64,000 bases of DNA from Guptibacillus hwajinpoensis (GTDB taxonomy: Bacteria; Bacillota; Bacilli; Bacillales; Guptibacillaceae): assembly GCF_020524165.1 (NCBI RefSeq), contig NZ_JAIVKU010000004.1:744001-808000 (forward strand), written 5' to 3'. The notes below the pieces were generated by a model. The model was given only the letters and a program-made list of their open reading frames with translations, did no database searches and had not been told where the DNA came from. This document shows, piece after piece, positions 18,706 to 25,408 of the stretch (within the stretch, counting starts at the first letter, position 1; each line of letters starts with the position of its first letter). The translations under genes and the position numbers were made by a program.

Positions 18706-18981
18706 CTAACGTTCCACTTCGAGAATAAGACCGCATTTCCCCAACTCTATGTGTTCAGTCCTAAAAAAGGAATGTAAGTCATATGTAAAGTTTCTTAAGT
18801 TATTCCGACAAACCTCTTTGTATTCGTGATGAGGTAATATGACTACAAATTCATCACCGCCTATATCTCCAATAAACGTTTCATTGGATAATGATCGAAC
18901 GGTTTCGCTAATAATATTAGCAATATACATTAATGGTCGATTTCGAGGTCTAGACCAAACCAGTCCAGCCACTCTTTTCAA
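18706..18981 (-). pseudogene. GGDEF-domain remnant
   Basis: A 91-codon frame encodes the middle of a GGDEF domain: MYIANIISETVRS, then FIGDIGGDEFVVILP, with the intact GGDEF signature and the following strand. A full GGDEF domain is about 160 residues. Here the N-terminal third, any sensor domain and much of the C-terminal part are missing. The frame opens with a TTG lacking a ribosome binding site. This is best read as a fragment of a former c-di-GMP signalling protein (diguanylate cyclase or GGDEF/EAL type). About 160 bases further on, toward the T-box promoter, nothing else could be recognised. Confidence 0.75.
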
Positions 18982-19010
18982 TAATCTTTTTTTAAGTAGT
19001 TGTTAAGGCA

Positions 19011-19793
19011 TTATTCCTTGAGAAAGCTCGAAAGGATTGGCAGAAGGGTTTTTCCGCTAACCATGTGGTCTTGCTTTGCAAGTTGTACAAACCTTGCGTT
19101 TGGAATTGCCTTCGCTAGTTGGCGACCAACATCATTTATCGAGTCCGGGCTTTTTTCACCAACGATTATTTGCGTTGGAATGGATATTCGAGTAGCTCTT
19201 TCAACGGGTGGCATATCCTGTGTTAGAGTAATATCATAAGCAAGAGTTGGAGCTAGAGCTTTCGTAGTTCTCCAGCCAGGAAATAACGGTAGCAATAAAA
19301 CAAATACTTTTGGCATCCCAATCCCCTTCAAAAATGTAAGCATTGCTTCTGCATTTTTCTCGTTATTGAGAAGTTTGTGTATTTTTTGACTTAATTGTTT
19401 GTATTCGGCTTTTTCTTTCTCGTCACGTACATATGGCGCATCATACATCGTTACTTTTTGCACTTTGTTTCCAAGTCGAAGCGTAGCCTCGAGTGCGATT
19501 ACAGCACCAGAAGAATGTCCATACAAATGCGCCCTACCGCCTGCCGCATCAATCATGGCTTCTATATCTTCAATTTCACGTTCTATAGTATAAGGCAGTG
19601 TGTTACCACTATCGCCGCGTCCACGTCGGTCGTAATTGTAAACAGTGAATTCAGTGGCAAATGTTTTGGCATCTCGCACTATAGGCTTAAATGAGCGATG
19701 GCAGCTTGCACCCGTTATGTAAATGAGTGCTGGACCATTACCGTAGACATCGTACGCCAAGGTTGTGCCGTCTTTTGACTGGGTTTTTTTCAT
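19011..19793 (-). CDS. Alpha/beta-fold hydrolase
   Basis: A 260-residue alpha/beta hydrolase. The oxyanion region is YITGASCHRS instead of the usual HG motif. The nucleophile is the serine of GHSSG near residue 94, a structural arginine-rich loop DRRGRGDSG precedes it, the acid is probably in VGEKSPDS near 218, and the histidine is in KQDHMV near 243. The missing HGG-type oxyanion motif is unusual but occurs in some esterase families. Substrate unknown. The start is ATG behind AAAGGTG. It is monocistronic, next to the GGDEF remnant. Confidence 0.85.
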   Translation of the reverse strand: MKKTQSKDGTTLAYDVYGNGPALIYITGASCHRSFKPIVRDAKTFATEFTVYNYDRRGRGDSGNTLPYTIEREIEDIEAMIDAAGGRAHLYGHSSGAVIALEATLRLGNKVQKVTMYDAPYVRDEKEKAEYKQLSQKIHKLLNNEKNAEAMLTFLKGIGMPKVFVLLLPLFPGWRTTKALAPTLAYDITLTQDMPPVERATRISIPTQIIVGEKSPDSINDVGRQLAKAIPNARFVQLAKQDHMVSGKTLLPILSSFLKE

Positions 19794-19981
19794 ATAATCA
19801 CCTTTCCCCTCAAAAAATGGATGAATTTAACCCACCTACACCTGTCACAAGATTTCAATCAATATACTGCTAATCTATACACTAAATTACATAAACATTC
19901 AATTCTACATCACCAATAAAGTTCCTTCTATTTTCAATACCAAACCGTTACTTGAAAGGTAATCCGACCATAATTATTAGC

Positions 19982-20071
19982 TTAACCTGCCCTATTAGCA
20001 CAAATAGCGGTAGTCCCTATGCAGGCAGCTATTGCCTCCAATCGTTGAGGATTCCTTTTGGTATTTTCCAC
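19982..20071 (-). other. Possible 29-residue peptide gene (weak)
   Basis: A GTG-started frame with AAGGA 9 bases ahead encodes MENTKRNPQRLEAIAACIGT and nine more residues, ending CANRAG, with two cysteines seven apart. It lies downstream of the SinI-like gene's terminator. There is no family match that I can name and no clear promoter. Listed only because the rest of 19794-20267 is empty. Confidence 0.15.
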
Positions 20072-20175
20072 ATTAATAAGTCCTTGTATTGATGCGGATC
20101 GGTAAATTCGCATGTAAATTTACCTGCAAATTTTGTTCATATTTAATGTAAATTCTTTTATATCAAAAAAACAAA

Positions 20176-20202
20176 GCCACAAATTGCTATACAATTTGTG
20201 GC
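20176..20202 (-). terminator. Terminator of the SinI-like gene
   Basis: A perfect 11-bp stem GCCACAAATTG / CAATTTGTGGC with a 5-nt loop. In the minus-strand direction it is followed by TTTGTTTTTTT. It lies about 65 bases beyond the stop of the small SinI-like gene. The rest of 19794-20267 shows no convincing gene. Confidence 0.88.
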
Positions 20203-20267
20203 ACATTTTAGTCTGTATTTTCATTGATTGCGATTTGTAACGGAACTCATTACTCTTAGGACGCTCT

Positions 20268-20420
20268 TTATTTATGTACATTCATAGATGTCGGCTCTCT
20301 GTCTTGTCTTAAGAATGACCTTACCTCTTCTTTCTGTAGTCCAATTTCGCGGGCAGCCCTCATTAGAATAACCCATTCTTGATCCAGTACTTTCTTAGGC
20401 TTAATCTCTGCCATGGTCAT
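20268..20420 (-). CDS. SinI-like anti-repressor, 50 aa
   Basis: A 50-residue protein starting MTMAEIKPKK. Residues 12-31 contain LDQEWVILMRAARE, followed by QKEEVRSFLRQ. This matches the SinI dimerisation domain (B. subtilis SinI: LDQEWVELM...PEEIRKYL). SinI-family proteins bind the SinR repressor through this two-helix element and relieve repression of biofilm matrix genes. The start ATG at 20420 follows AAGGAGGAGA by a few bases. No sinR is in the window. The gene has its own promoter and terminator and a c-di-GMP-I riboswitch as leader. Annotation as SinI-like is by domain; its partner repressor is inferred. Confidence 0.88.
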   Translation of the reverse strand: MTMAEIKPKKVLDQEWVILMRAAREIGLQKEEVRSFLRQDREPTSMNVHK

Positions 20421-20445
20421 TCTTCTCTCCTCCTTATCGGGTTTT

Positions 20446-20533
20446 CCAGGAGGACCAGCCGTCGTAGTTGGTGACCCAACAGTAGACCTGTGTCTTTGCG
20501 TCCCATCCTTTAGAATGGTTTGCCCTTATCTGG
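20446..20533 (-). ncRNA. c-di-GMP-I (GEMM-I) riboswitch upstream of the SinI-like gene
   Basis: On the minus strand the aptamer core is GGGCAAACC (20525-20517), then a small hairpin with a TAAA tetraloop, then GGGACGCAAAG (20503-20493), ACAGGTCTAC, and a second hairpin GTTGGGTCACCAAC. It closes with GGCTGGTCCTCCTGG. These are the conserved GEMM-I elements, with the tetraloop and receptor in their usual places. The aptamer's last strand TCCTCCT (20454-20448) is a perfect 7-base complement of AGGAGGA (20434-20428) in the ribosome binding site. Aptamer folding can therefore gate translation. Confidence 0.92.
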
Positions 20534-20560
20534 AGAATTAAGAAATGACATGCACCGACC

Positions 20561-20589
20561 ATTATCCTAGAAATCCTACAATTTTTCAA
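20561..20589 (-). promoter_or_regulatory. Sigma-A promoter of the riboswitch-sinI-like transcript
   Basis: TTGAAA at 20589-20584 and GATAAT at 20566-20561 on the minus strand, 17 bases apart. Transcription would begin about 20 bases before the aptamer. A 7-bp inverted repeat GGTATAT-N7-ATATACC (20621-20641) lies about 30 bases upstream of the -35. Confidence 0.8.
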
Positions 20590-20818
20590 AAAGCCTACAA
20601 ATATTTAAGAGAAGTATGCCGGTATATGCTACTAATATACCAGTTACTAAGTTTAAATTCAAAATATTTTTAAAATAAAGTCATATTAAAAGCATAACCT
20701 TTATTTATCTCATATCTTATTTAGATGACTGTTTCTATCTGTTACTTAAATTAAATGGAATTTGGTCGTTGAGAAGTTGTGAAAATGATCATTCAAAATT
20801 AGATAAAGGAGGATAATG

Positions 20819-21049
20819 ATGAGCAGAAACCAGATCGGGACTTCATGGAGCGGCACTCATGTTATACTCCTTCAATGTTCTCCATTTTTAAACAAAACAA
20901 CTTCACTGTACAAAAGTCTTCATGCACCAACGGAACCTATTCACTCTTCTTGTAGCGAAACGCTTTCGATTTATCTCAGTATTGGTTACTCCATCGCCTA
21001 TGTCCACTCATTAATTGATGGCACAGTTCAATATGTCCTAACTAAATAA
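20819..21049 (+). CDS. Hypothetical small protein, 76 aa
   Basis: I do not recognise this protein. It starts MSRNQIGTSW, is rich in serine and threonine, and has two weakly hydrophobic stretches (about THVILLQCS and LSIYLSIGYSIAY), too polar for a confident TM helix. Two adjacent ATGs follow AAAGGAGG; the second, at 20819, has the better spacing of 6 bases. A strong terminator begins at its stop codon. The ribosome binding site and terminator argue that it is expressed. It is divergent from the SinI-like gene and shares its upstream region. Confidence 0.55.
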   Translation: MSRNQIGTSWSGTHVILLQCSPFLNKTTSLYKSLHAPTEPIHSSCSETLSIYLSIGYSIAYVHSLIDGTVQYVLTK

Positions 21050-21078
21050 AAGAAGATTGCACACAGGCAATCTTCTTT
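21049..21078. terminator. Bidirectional terminator between the 76-aa gene and the thioredoxin-like gene
   Basis: Perfect 12-bp stem AAAGAAGATTGC / GCAATCTTCTTT with a 6-nt loop, overlapping the stop codon of the plus-strand gene. Confidence 0.88.
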
Positions 21079-21083
21079 CTTCA

Positions 21084-21398
21084 TTAAAATTGACTTAAAT
21101 ACTCTTTAACCTGATCTGGATTCTTAGTATTGGCACTATGCAAGTGACCAATCTTTTTTCCATCTTGATAAATAAGCAAACTCGGAATTCCCATTACATC
21201 ATTTTCCTCTGTAATTTCAGGAAACTGTTCAATATCAATTTGAGCCCAGGCTTTATCTTGGTGAGTATTTATAATATCATCAATGAAAAAATCTAGTCGT
21301 TTGCAATCTGGACACCAGTTTGCCTCGTATTTTAGAATAGATACCTTTTCATCATTAATAAAGGACTGATAAGATTCAGCCGTTGCAATTTTTTTCAC
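21084..21398 (-). CDS. Thioredoxin-family protein (YtpP-like)
   Basis: A 104-residue thioredoxin-fold protein with the redox motif WCPDC at about residues 27-31 and the cis-proline in MGIPSLLIY. WCPDC differs from the WCGPC of thioredoxin itself and is common in small YtpP/TDP-type oxidoreductases. It probably reduces disulfides of unknown cytoplasmic partners. The start preferred is GTG at 21398 because AAGGAG lies 8 bases upstream. An ATG two codons earlier is only 2 bases from that site. Longer frames reach 21434. It is monocistronic. Confidence 0.85.
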   Translation of the reverse strand: MKKIATAESYQSFINDEKVSILKYEANWCPDCKRLDFFIDDIINTHQDKAWAQIDIEQFPEITEENDVMGIPSLLIYQDGKKIGHLHSANTKNPDQVKEYLSQF

Positions 21399-21520
21399 AT
21401 TCATCGCTCCTTCTATCTTTCTTTTCAGAGACAATTATATCGAAATAATCTTCAAATGTCTGCAAGGAAGATTACGCTATTTTCGTCATAAGATTTATAA
21501 GCTAAAGAAGTGGGAGCCTG

Positions 21521-22807
21521 TTATTCTACGTCCTCTGCAAGTCGAATACCCGTAAACTGCCAGCGTTTCTCAGGACCAAAGAAATTACGATACGTCGGAC
21601 GGATATGAGATTGCGAAGTGACGCATGATCCTCCACGTAAAATCATTTGGCTGCTCATAAATTTAGCATTATACTCACCTAATGCTCCGTCAAGAGGTTT
21701 GTTACCTGGATATGGCATATAAGGACTTTTCGTCCATTCCCATACATCTCCATAAGCTTTTTTAATGTTGCCTTCCTCTTCTTTCACTGATGCAACCGGA
21801 TGATAGTGACCATCCTCTACAAAATTACCAACGATCGGCTGATCCCTCACTGCAACTTCCCACTCTGATTCTGAAGGTAGGCGTTTTCCTACAAAGCTTG
21901 CATATGCTTCGGCTTCGTAATAACTAATATGGGTAACGGGCTCTTCTTGATTAATCGGGACTAGCCCATGAAGTGTAAATGTATACCACTCACCATCTTT
22001 TTCGATCCAATGAAGTGGCGCTTTCCAATTTTCTTTCTTCACTGTTGCCCAACCGTCGGATAACCAGTAGGTAGCCTGCTCATAGCCTCCAGCATTGATA
22101 AATTCCATGTATTCTCCATTCGTCACGGTTCTCGTCGCTAACTTAAATGGCTCAAGCCATACCTTATGTACTGGCCGCTCATTGTCAAAAGAAAAGCCGT
22201 TTCCTTCATTCTTACCCGTTTCAATAAGTCCACCCTCGAATGATACCCACTCAAGCGGTGTCGCCTTTACTGTTGGCTCGACATCAAGTGAATGGTATAC
22301 AGGATAAAGCGGATTAACTGAGAAATTATATTTAATATCTGTCATTAAAAGTTCTTGATGCTGCTGTTCATGATTTAGCCCAATTTCAACTAGATCCGCA
22401 ATTTGATGGAGATGTTCTTCATCGATTAACTTAATGACGTCCATCATTTCTTCATCGATATCTGAGCGATAGCTTCTTACTTTATCGATACTTGGTCTAC
22501 TTAGTAACCCTCTTGCATGTCGTGGAAAGTAACTTCCAACACTTTCGTAATATGAGTTAAATAAATAGTCAAATTCTTTATGAAAAGACTCATAATTTTC
22601 TTTATACTCTTTTAAAATAAACGTCTCAAAGAACCAAGTTGTGTGAGCCATATGCCATTTGGGTGGACTTACATCTGGGATTGATTGGATGGTAAAATCC
22701 TCGGTCTCAAGTGGTTCTACTAATGTATTAGTCATTGCGCGCGTCGCCTTATAGGAATGAAGCATTTGTTCTCGTAATTCGTTTATTTGAATTGATTGTT
22801 TTACCAT
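21521..22807 (-). CDS. egtB: EgtB-type iron-dependent C-S bond-forming sulfoxide synthase
   Basis: A 428-residue protein. The N-terminal DinB-like domain carries the iron ligands H52 (KWHMAHTTWF) and H146/H150 in HEQQHQE. The C-terminal formylglycine-generating-enzyme-like domain ends in GDVWEWTKSPY and LRGGSC...RPTYRNFF. This is the layout of EgtB, which joins a thiol (gamma-glutamylcysteine or cysteine) to N-trimethylhistidine in ergothioneine biosynthesis. The methyltransferase EgtD that supplies the substrate is not visible here, so the product is not certain. The start is ATG behind GGGGAGG. Confidence 0.9.
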   Translation of the reverse strand: MVKQSIQINELREQMLHSYKATRAMTNTLVEPLETEDFTIQSIPDVSPPKWHMAHTTWFFETFILKEYKENYESFHKEFDYLFNSYYESVGSYFPRHARGLLSRPSIDKVRSYRSDIDEEMMDVIKLIDEEHLHQIADLVEIGLNHEQQHQELLMTDIKYNFSVNPLYPVYHSLDVEPTVKATPLEWVSFEGGLIETGKNEGNGFSFDNERPVHKVWLEPFKLATRTVTNGEYMEFINAGGYEQATYWLSDGWATVKKENWKAPLHWIEKDGEWYTFTLHGLVPINQEEPVTHISYYEAEAYASFVGKRLPSESEWEVAVRDQPIVGNFVEDGHYHPVASVKEEEGNIKKAYGDVWEWTKSPYMPYPGNKPLDGALGEYNAKFMSSQMILRGGSCVTSQSHIRPTYRNFFGPEKRWQFTGIRLAEDVE

Positions 22808-22877
22808 AAGTTCCTCCCCAAAATACGATTAAAGTGATAACACGAAATTTTACCCTTGCATTAAATAAATTAAACAT

Positions 22878-23516
22878 TTATAGATTAATTCCTGTTTTCA
22901 TAAGTACATTTGAAATTTCTTTGTGGCCCTGTGTATTGGGGTGAATACCGTCTGAAGCCAAAAATTGTTTTTCCCTCCCTTTAAAAACAGGAAAAACATT
23001 GGCAATTTCAACAAATTCTCCAGTTGAACATGTTTCAATATGTCGGTTAAACGCCTTAACCCAAAAATCTGAAAAAGGTAAGTCTGGAATCGGATTATAC
23101 AAATTCACTATCCGAATCATCGCATTAGCATAATTCTGTTTTAGCTCCTTCGATAAGTAGGTTACAATCCAACTCATATTCTGACAACATTCATGCAAAG
23201 CCTCGTTTAAAACAGCTTCATCTTTAGTAATACCGTATGCTTCAGCTGCATCAATAAGATCGTTTCCTCCAGCTGTCACCGTAATGACTGGCGAGTATCT
23301 CATTGGGATTTGGGAGCAATAAAGCCATCGTTTCACATCTGCAGTCGTCGCCCCATTTTCTGCAAAAGTCTGCACTTTAACCGGAATTTGCAAATTGGAA
23401 TGTAGCGAATTGGAATAAAAGTCTACAAACGTAGGAGTAAATAAAACCGTTCCAGTGCCTAACGTAATGGAGTCTCCTATTGCGGTATATCTTACTGGAG
23501 TATGCGAGTCAAACAT
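22878..23516 (-). CDS. SGNH/GDSL-type esterase or lipase
   Basis: A 212-residue SGNH hydrolase. Block I is IGDSITLG with S16, the oxyanion glycine is in block II, the asparagine is in TAGGNDL (block III), and block V is SDGIHPNTQGH with D189 and H192. No signal peptide is evident, so it is probably cytoplasmic. Related Bacillus proteins (YpmR, YxiM groups) act on short acyl esters or acylated sugars; the substrate is unknown. The start is ATG with AGAGGTG nearby. It lies 70 bases upstream of egtB and is possibly in the same transcript. Confidence 0.88.
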   Translation of the reverse strand: MFDSHTPVRYTAIGDSITLGTGTVLFTPTFVDFYSNSLHSNLQIPVKVQTFAENGATTADVKRWLYCSQIPMRYSPVITVTAGGNDLIDAAEAYGITKDEAVLNEALHECCQNMSWIVTYLSKELKQNYANAMIRIVNLYNPIPDLPFSDFWVKAFNRHIETCSTGEFVEIANVFPVFKGREKQFLASDGIHPNTQGHKEISNVLMKTGINL

Positions 23517-23582
23517 AGGATCACCTCTTAATTGTAGATGCTCTACATTATTCCTCTCCTCTCCCTCTTGTTACTCAGCTTA

Positions 23583-23810
23583 CTTAGCTATTAAACGCCT
23601 TTCAAAATTATGGAAAATAATAGATGGTTGGCAAACCATTGACATTCAGTTAACACATTTTGATATTGCCACGATGATCGGTTCAACAAGAGAAACAGTG
23701 AGCGCCACGTTTAAAGAACTTAAAAGGCTGGCTACATAAAGAAAACACCGCTCACTTTTACGATCCATCCAGAACAAGCCACAACCTACATGGAAGAAAA
23801 CGGCGAATGA
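23583..23810 (+). pseudogene. Crp/Fnr-family regulator remnant (C-terminal HTH, frameshifted)
   Basis: On the plus strand, AIKRLSKLWK...IDIQLTHFDIATMIGSTRETV followed by SATFKELK is the DNA-binding domain of a Crp/Fnr regulator, with the recognition helix STRETVS. A frameshift within GAACTTAAAAGGCTGG moves the rest (AGYIKKTPLTFTIHPEQA) into another frame ending at 23810. The N-terminal cyclic-nucleotide-binding barrel is absent. The bases before 23583 belong to the spacer and start of the minus-strand esterase gene. This is a decayed gene. Confidence 0.8.
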
Positions 23811-23824
23811 AGAGATGGTATATA

Positions 23825-23862
23825 CAAGAAAAGACGCTAATTAAAGTTAGCGTCTTTTCTTG
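23825..23862. terminator. Bidirectional terminator
   Basis: A perfect 16-bp stem CAAGAAAAGACGCTAA and its complement around a 6-nt loop. It lies after the Crp remnant and beyond the stop of the minus-strand 68-residue gene. Confidence 0.9.
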
Positions 23863-23871
23863 CCCCTCGAT

Positions 23872-24078
23872 CTAATTTGCTGTTTTTCCATCTGAGTCTT
23901 TCTGGTTATCCTTTTTCCCCTCTAATTTATCCCACTTAATCGGTCTATTGAGATTTAATTTTTTTTTCAAGTTCAATAAACAGTTGAAATGACCAACATA
24001 CCATTTATCGAACTTTACCATATGAATGGTTTCCCAGTCTCTCATCTCCTTCGTACATCCATCACAATGTATTTCCAT
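23872..24078 (-). CDS. Hypothetical small cysteine-containing protein, 68 aa
   Basis: I do not recognise a named family. The 68-residue protein starts MEIHCDGCTKEM, with a CxxC at residues 5-8, and has HFNCLLNLKKKL further on, so a small metal site is possible. The C-terminus is lysine- and aspartate-rich and disordered (KKDNQKDSDGKTAN). A ribosome binding site (AGGAAG, 9 bases before ATG) and a strong terminator make it a credible gene. Confidence 0.6.
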   Translation of the reverse strand: MEIHCDGCTKEMRDWETIHMVKFDKWYVGHFNCLLNLKKKLNLNRPIKWDKLEGKKDNQKDSDGKTAN

Positions 24079-24158
24079 TGGAAGGCACTTCCTGTCTTAA
24101 GTAGTTTTCTTTATTTATATTCAAAGAAATGAAAATGTGATTGGTCATCTGTACGAAA

Positions 24159-24181
24159 AAACGCATCCGGTGGATGCGTTT
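24159..24181 (-). terminator. Terminator of the M29 aminopeptidase gene
   Basis: On the minus strand, stem ACGCATCC / GGATGCGT with a tight loop is followed by six T residues, 8 bases beyond the stop codon. Confidence 0.85.
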
Positions 24182-24188
24182 CTCATCT

Positions 24189-25304
24189 TTATTTAAGATT
24201 TTCAGGGTTTAACACTTGAAGGGCTTCTGGGACAAACTTCCCATCTTTACGAATCAACTCGTCATCAAACCAGATTTCTCCACCACCATATTCAGGTCGT
24301 TGGATTAAGACAAGATCCCAGTGAACGGAAGAATCGTTGCCGTTTGGTGCTTCATCATATGCTTGTCCAGGAGTAAAATGAAATGACCCATCAATTTTTT
24401 CATCAAATAATATGTCTTTCATCGGCTCACGAATGAAGGGATTGACACCAATTGCAAATTCTCCAATATATCGCGCACCTTCGTCAGTATTTAGAATTTG
24501 ATTGAGTCGTTCTGTATCATTTGCAACTGCATCAATCACTTTTCCATTTTCAAATGTAAGCTGAACATTTTCGAACACAAATCCATTATATGGAGAAGGT
24601 GTGTTATACGTAATAACACCATTCACACTATCCTTAACCGGTGCTGTAAATACTTCGCCATCAGGTATATTAAGTTCTCCAGCACATTTTACAGCTGGAA
24701 TATCTTTAATAGAAAAGCTTAGGTTCGTATCAGGAGAAACAATTCGTACCTCATCAGCTTTGTTCATACGATCAACAAGGGCATCCATCGCTTCACTCAT
24801 TTTTGCATAATCCATCGTGCAAACATTGAAATAGAAGTCTTCAAATGCTTCAGTACTCATGCCAGAAAGCTGTGCCATGGATGCGTTAGGATACCTCATC
24901 ACAACCCATTTCGTATGCTTCACACGTTGAGTACTATGAACTTTTGTTTTATAAATTTGATTATATAATGCCATTTTTGCTTCCGGTACATCTGATAACT
25001 CATTTATGTTTTCTGAACCTCGAATGCCAATATACGCATCCATTTTTTTCATTTGATTTAAATCAATTTCAGCCCATTCTGTGATTTGCTCTTCTGTGGC
25101 ATTCATTAATAGCTCACGAAGAACTTGATTATCTCTTAGGTTCACATGTGGAAATCCCCCAGCTTTATGTACTTCTTTCACAATGCTGCGAACGAGCGAA
25201 TTGTCTACATCGAAGGCTTCGATTAAGACATGTTCACCCTGCTGAACTTTAGTTGAGTATTGTACTAACTTCTCAGCAAACTCTATAATACGAGAATCAA
25301 ACAT
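24189..25304 (-). CDS. Aminopeptidase, M29 family (AmpS/PepS-like)
   Basis: A 371-residue M29 metallo-aminopeptidase, a length slightly short of the 410 typical for AmpS and closer to the PepS branch. Metal-ligand regions are visible as AGELNIPDGEVFTAP, ARYIGEFAIGVN, SFHFTPGQAY and SSVHWDLVL, supplying the conserved Glu, His, Tyr and Asp residues of a two-metal site. It would trim N-terminal residues from peptides in the cytoplasm. The start is ATG with AGAGGGAG just upstream. Monocistronic with its own terminator. Confidence 0.93.
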   Translation of the reverse strand: MFDSRIIEFAEKLVQYSTKVQQGEHVLIEAFDVDNSLVRSIVKEVHKAGGFPHVNLRDNQVLRELLMNATEEQITEWAEIDLNQMKKMDAYIGIRGSENINELSDVPEAKMALYNQIYKTKVHSTQRVKHTKWVVMRYPNASMAQLSGMSTEAFEDFYFNVCTMDYAKMSEAMDALVDRMNKADEVRIVSPDTNLSFSIKDIPAVKCAGELNIPDGEVFTAPVKDSVNGVITYNTPSPYNGFVFENVQLTFENGKVIDAVANDTERLNQILNTDEGARYIGEFAIGVNPFIREPMKDILFDEKIDGSFHFTPGQAYDEAPNGNDSSVHWDLVLIQRPEYGGGEIWFDDELIRKDGKFVPEALQVLNPENLK

Positions 25305-25384
25305 ATTCTCCCTCTTTTCCTCATCTTAATATTGTTCTACCTTTCTATTATACGCCCTACATTCATCATTCTTCAAACATTAGA

Positions 25385-25406
25385 AAACCGGGCATACGCC
25401 CGGTTT
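25385..25406 (-). terminator. Terminator of the aldehyde dehydrogenase gene
   Basis: Perfect 9-bp stem AAACCGGGC / GCCCGGTTT with a 4-nt loop, 3 bases beyond the stop on the minus strand. Confidence 0.85.
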
Positions 25407-25408
25407 CA

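Noticed and set aside
23455-23739. Open frame on the plus strand taken as a whole 94-residue gene
   Set aside because: Its first third is antisense to the SGNH hydrolase start, and no ribosome site precedes it. Only the C-terminal part is real protein sequence, as a Crp relic.
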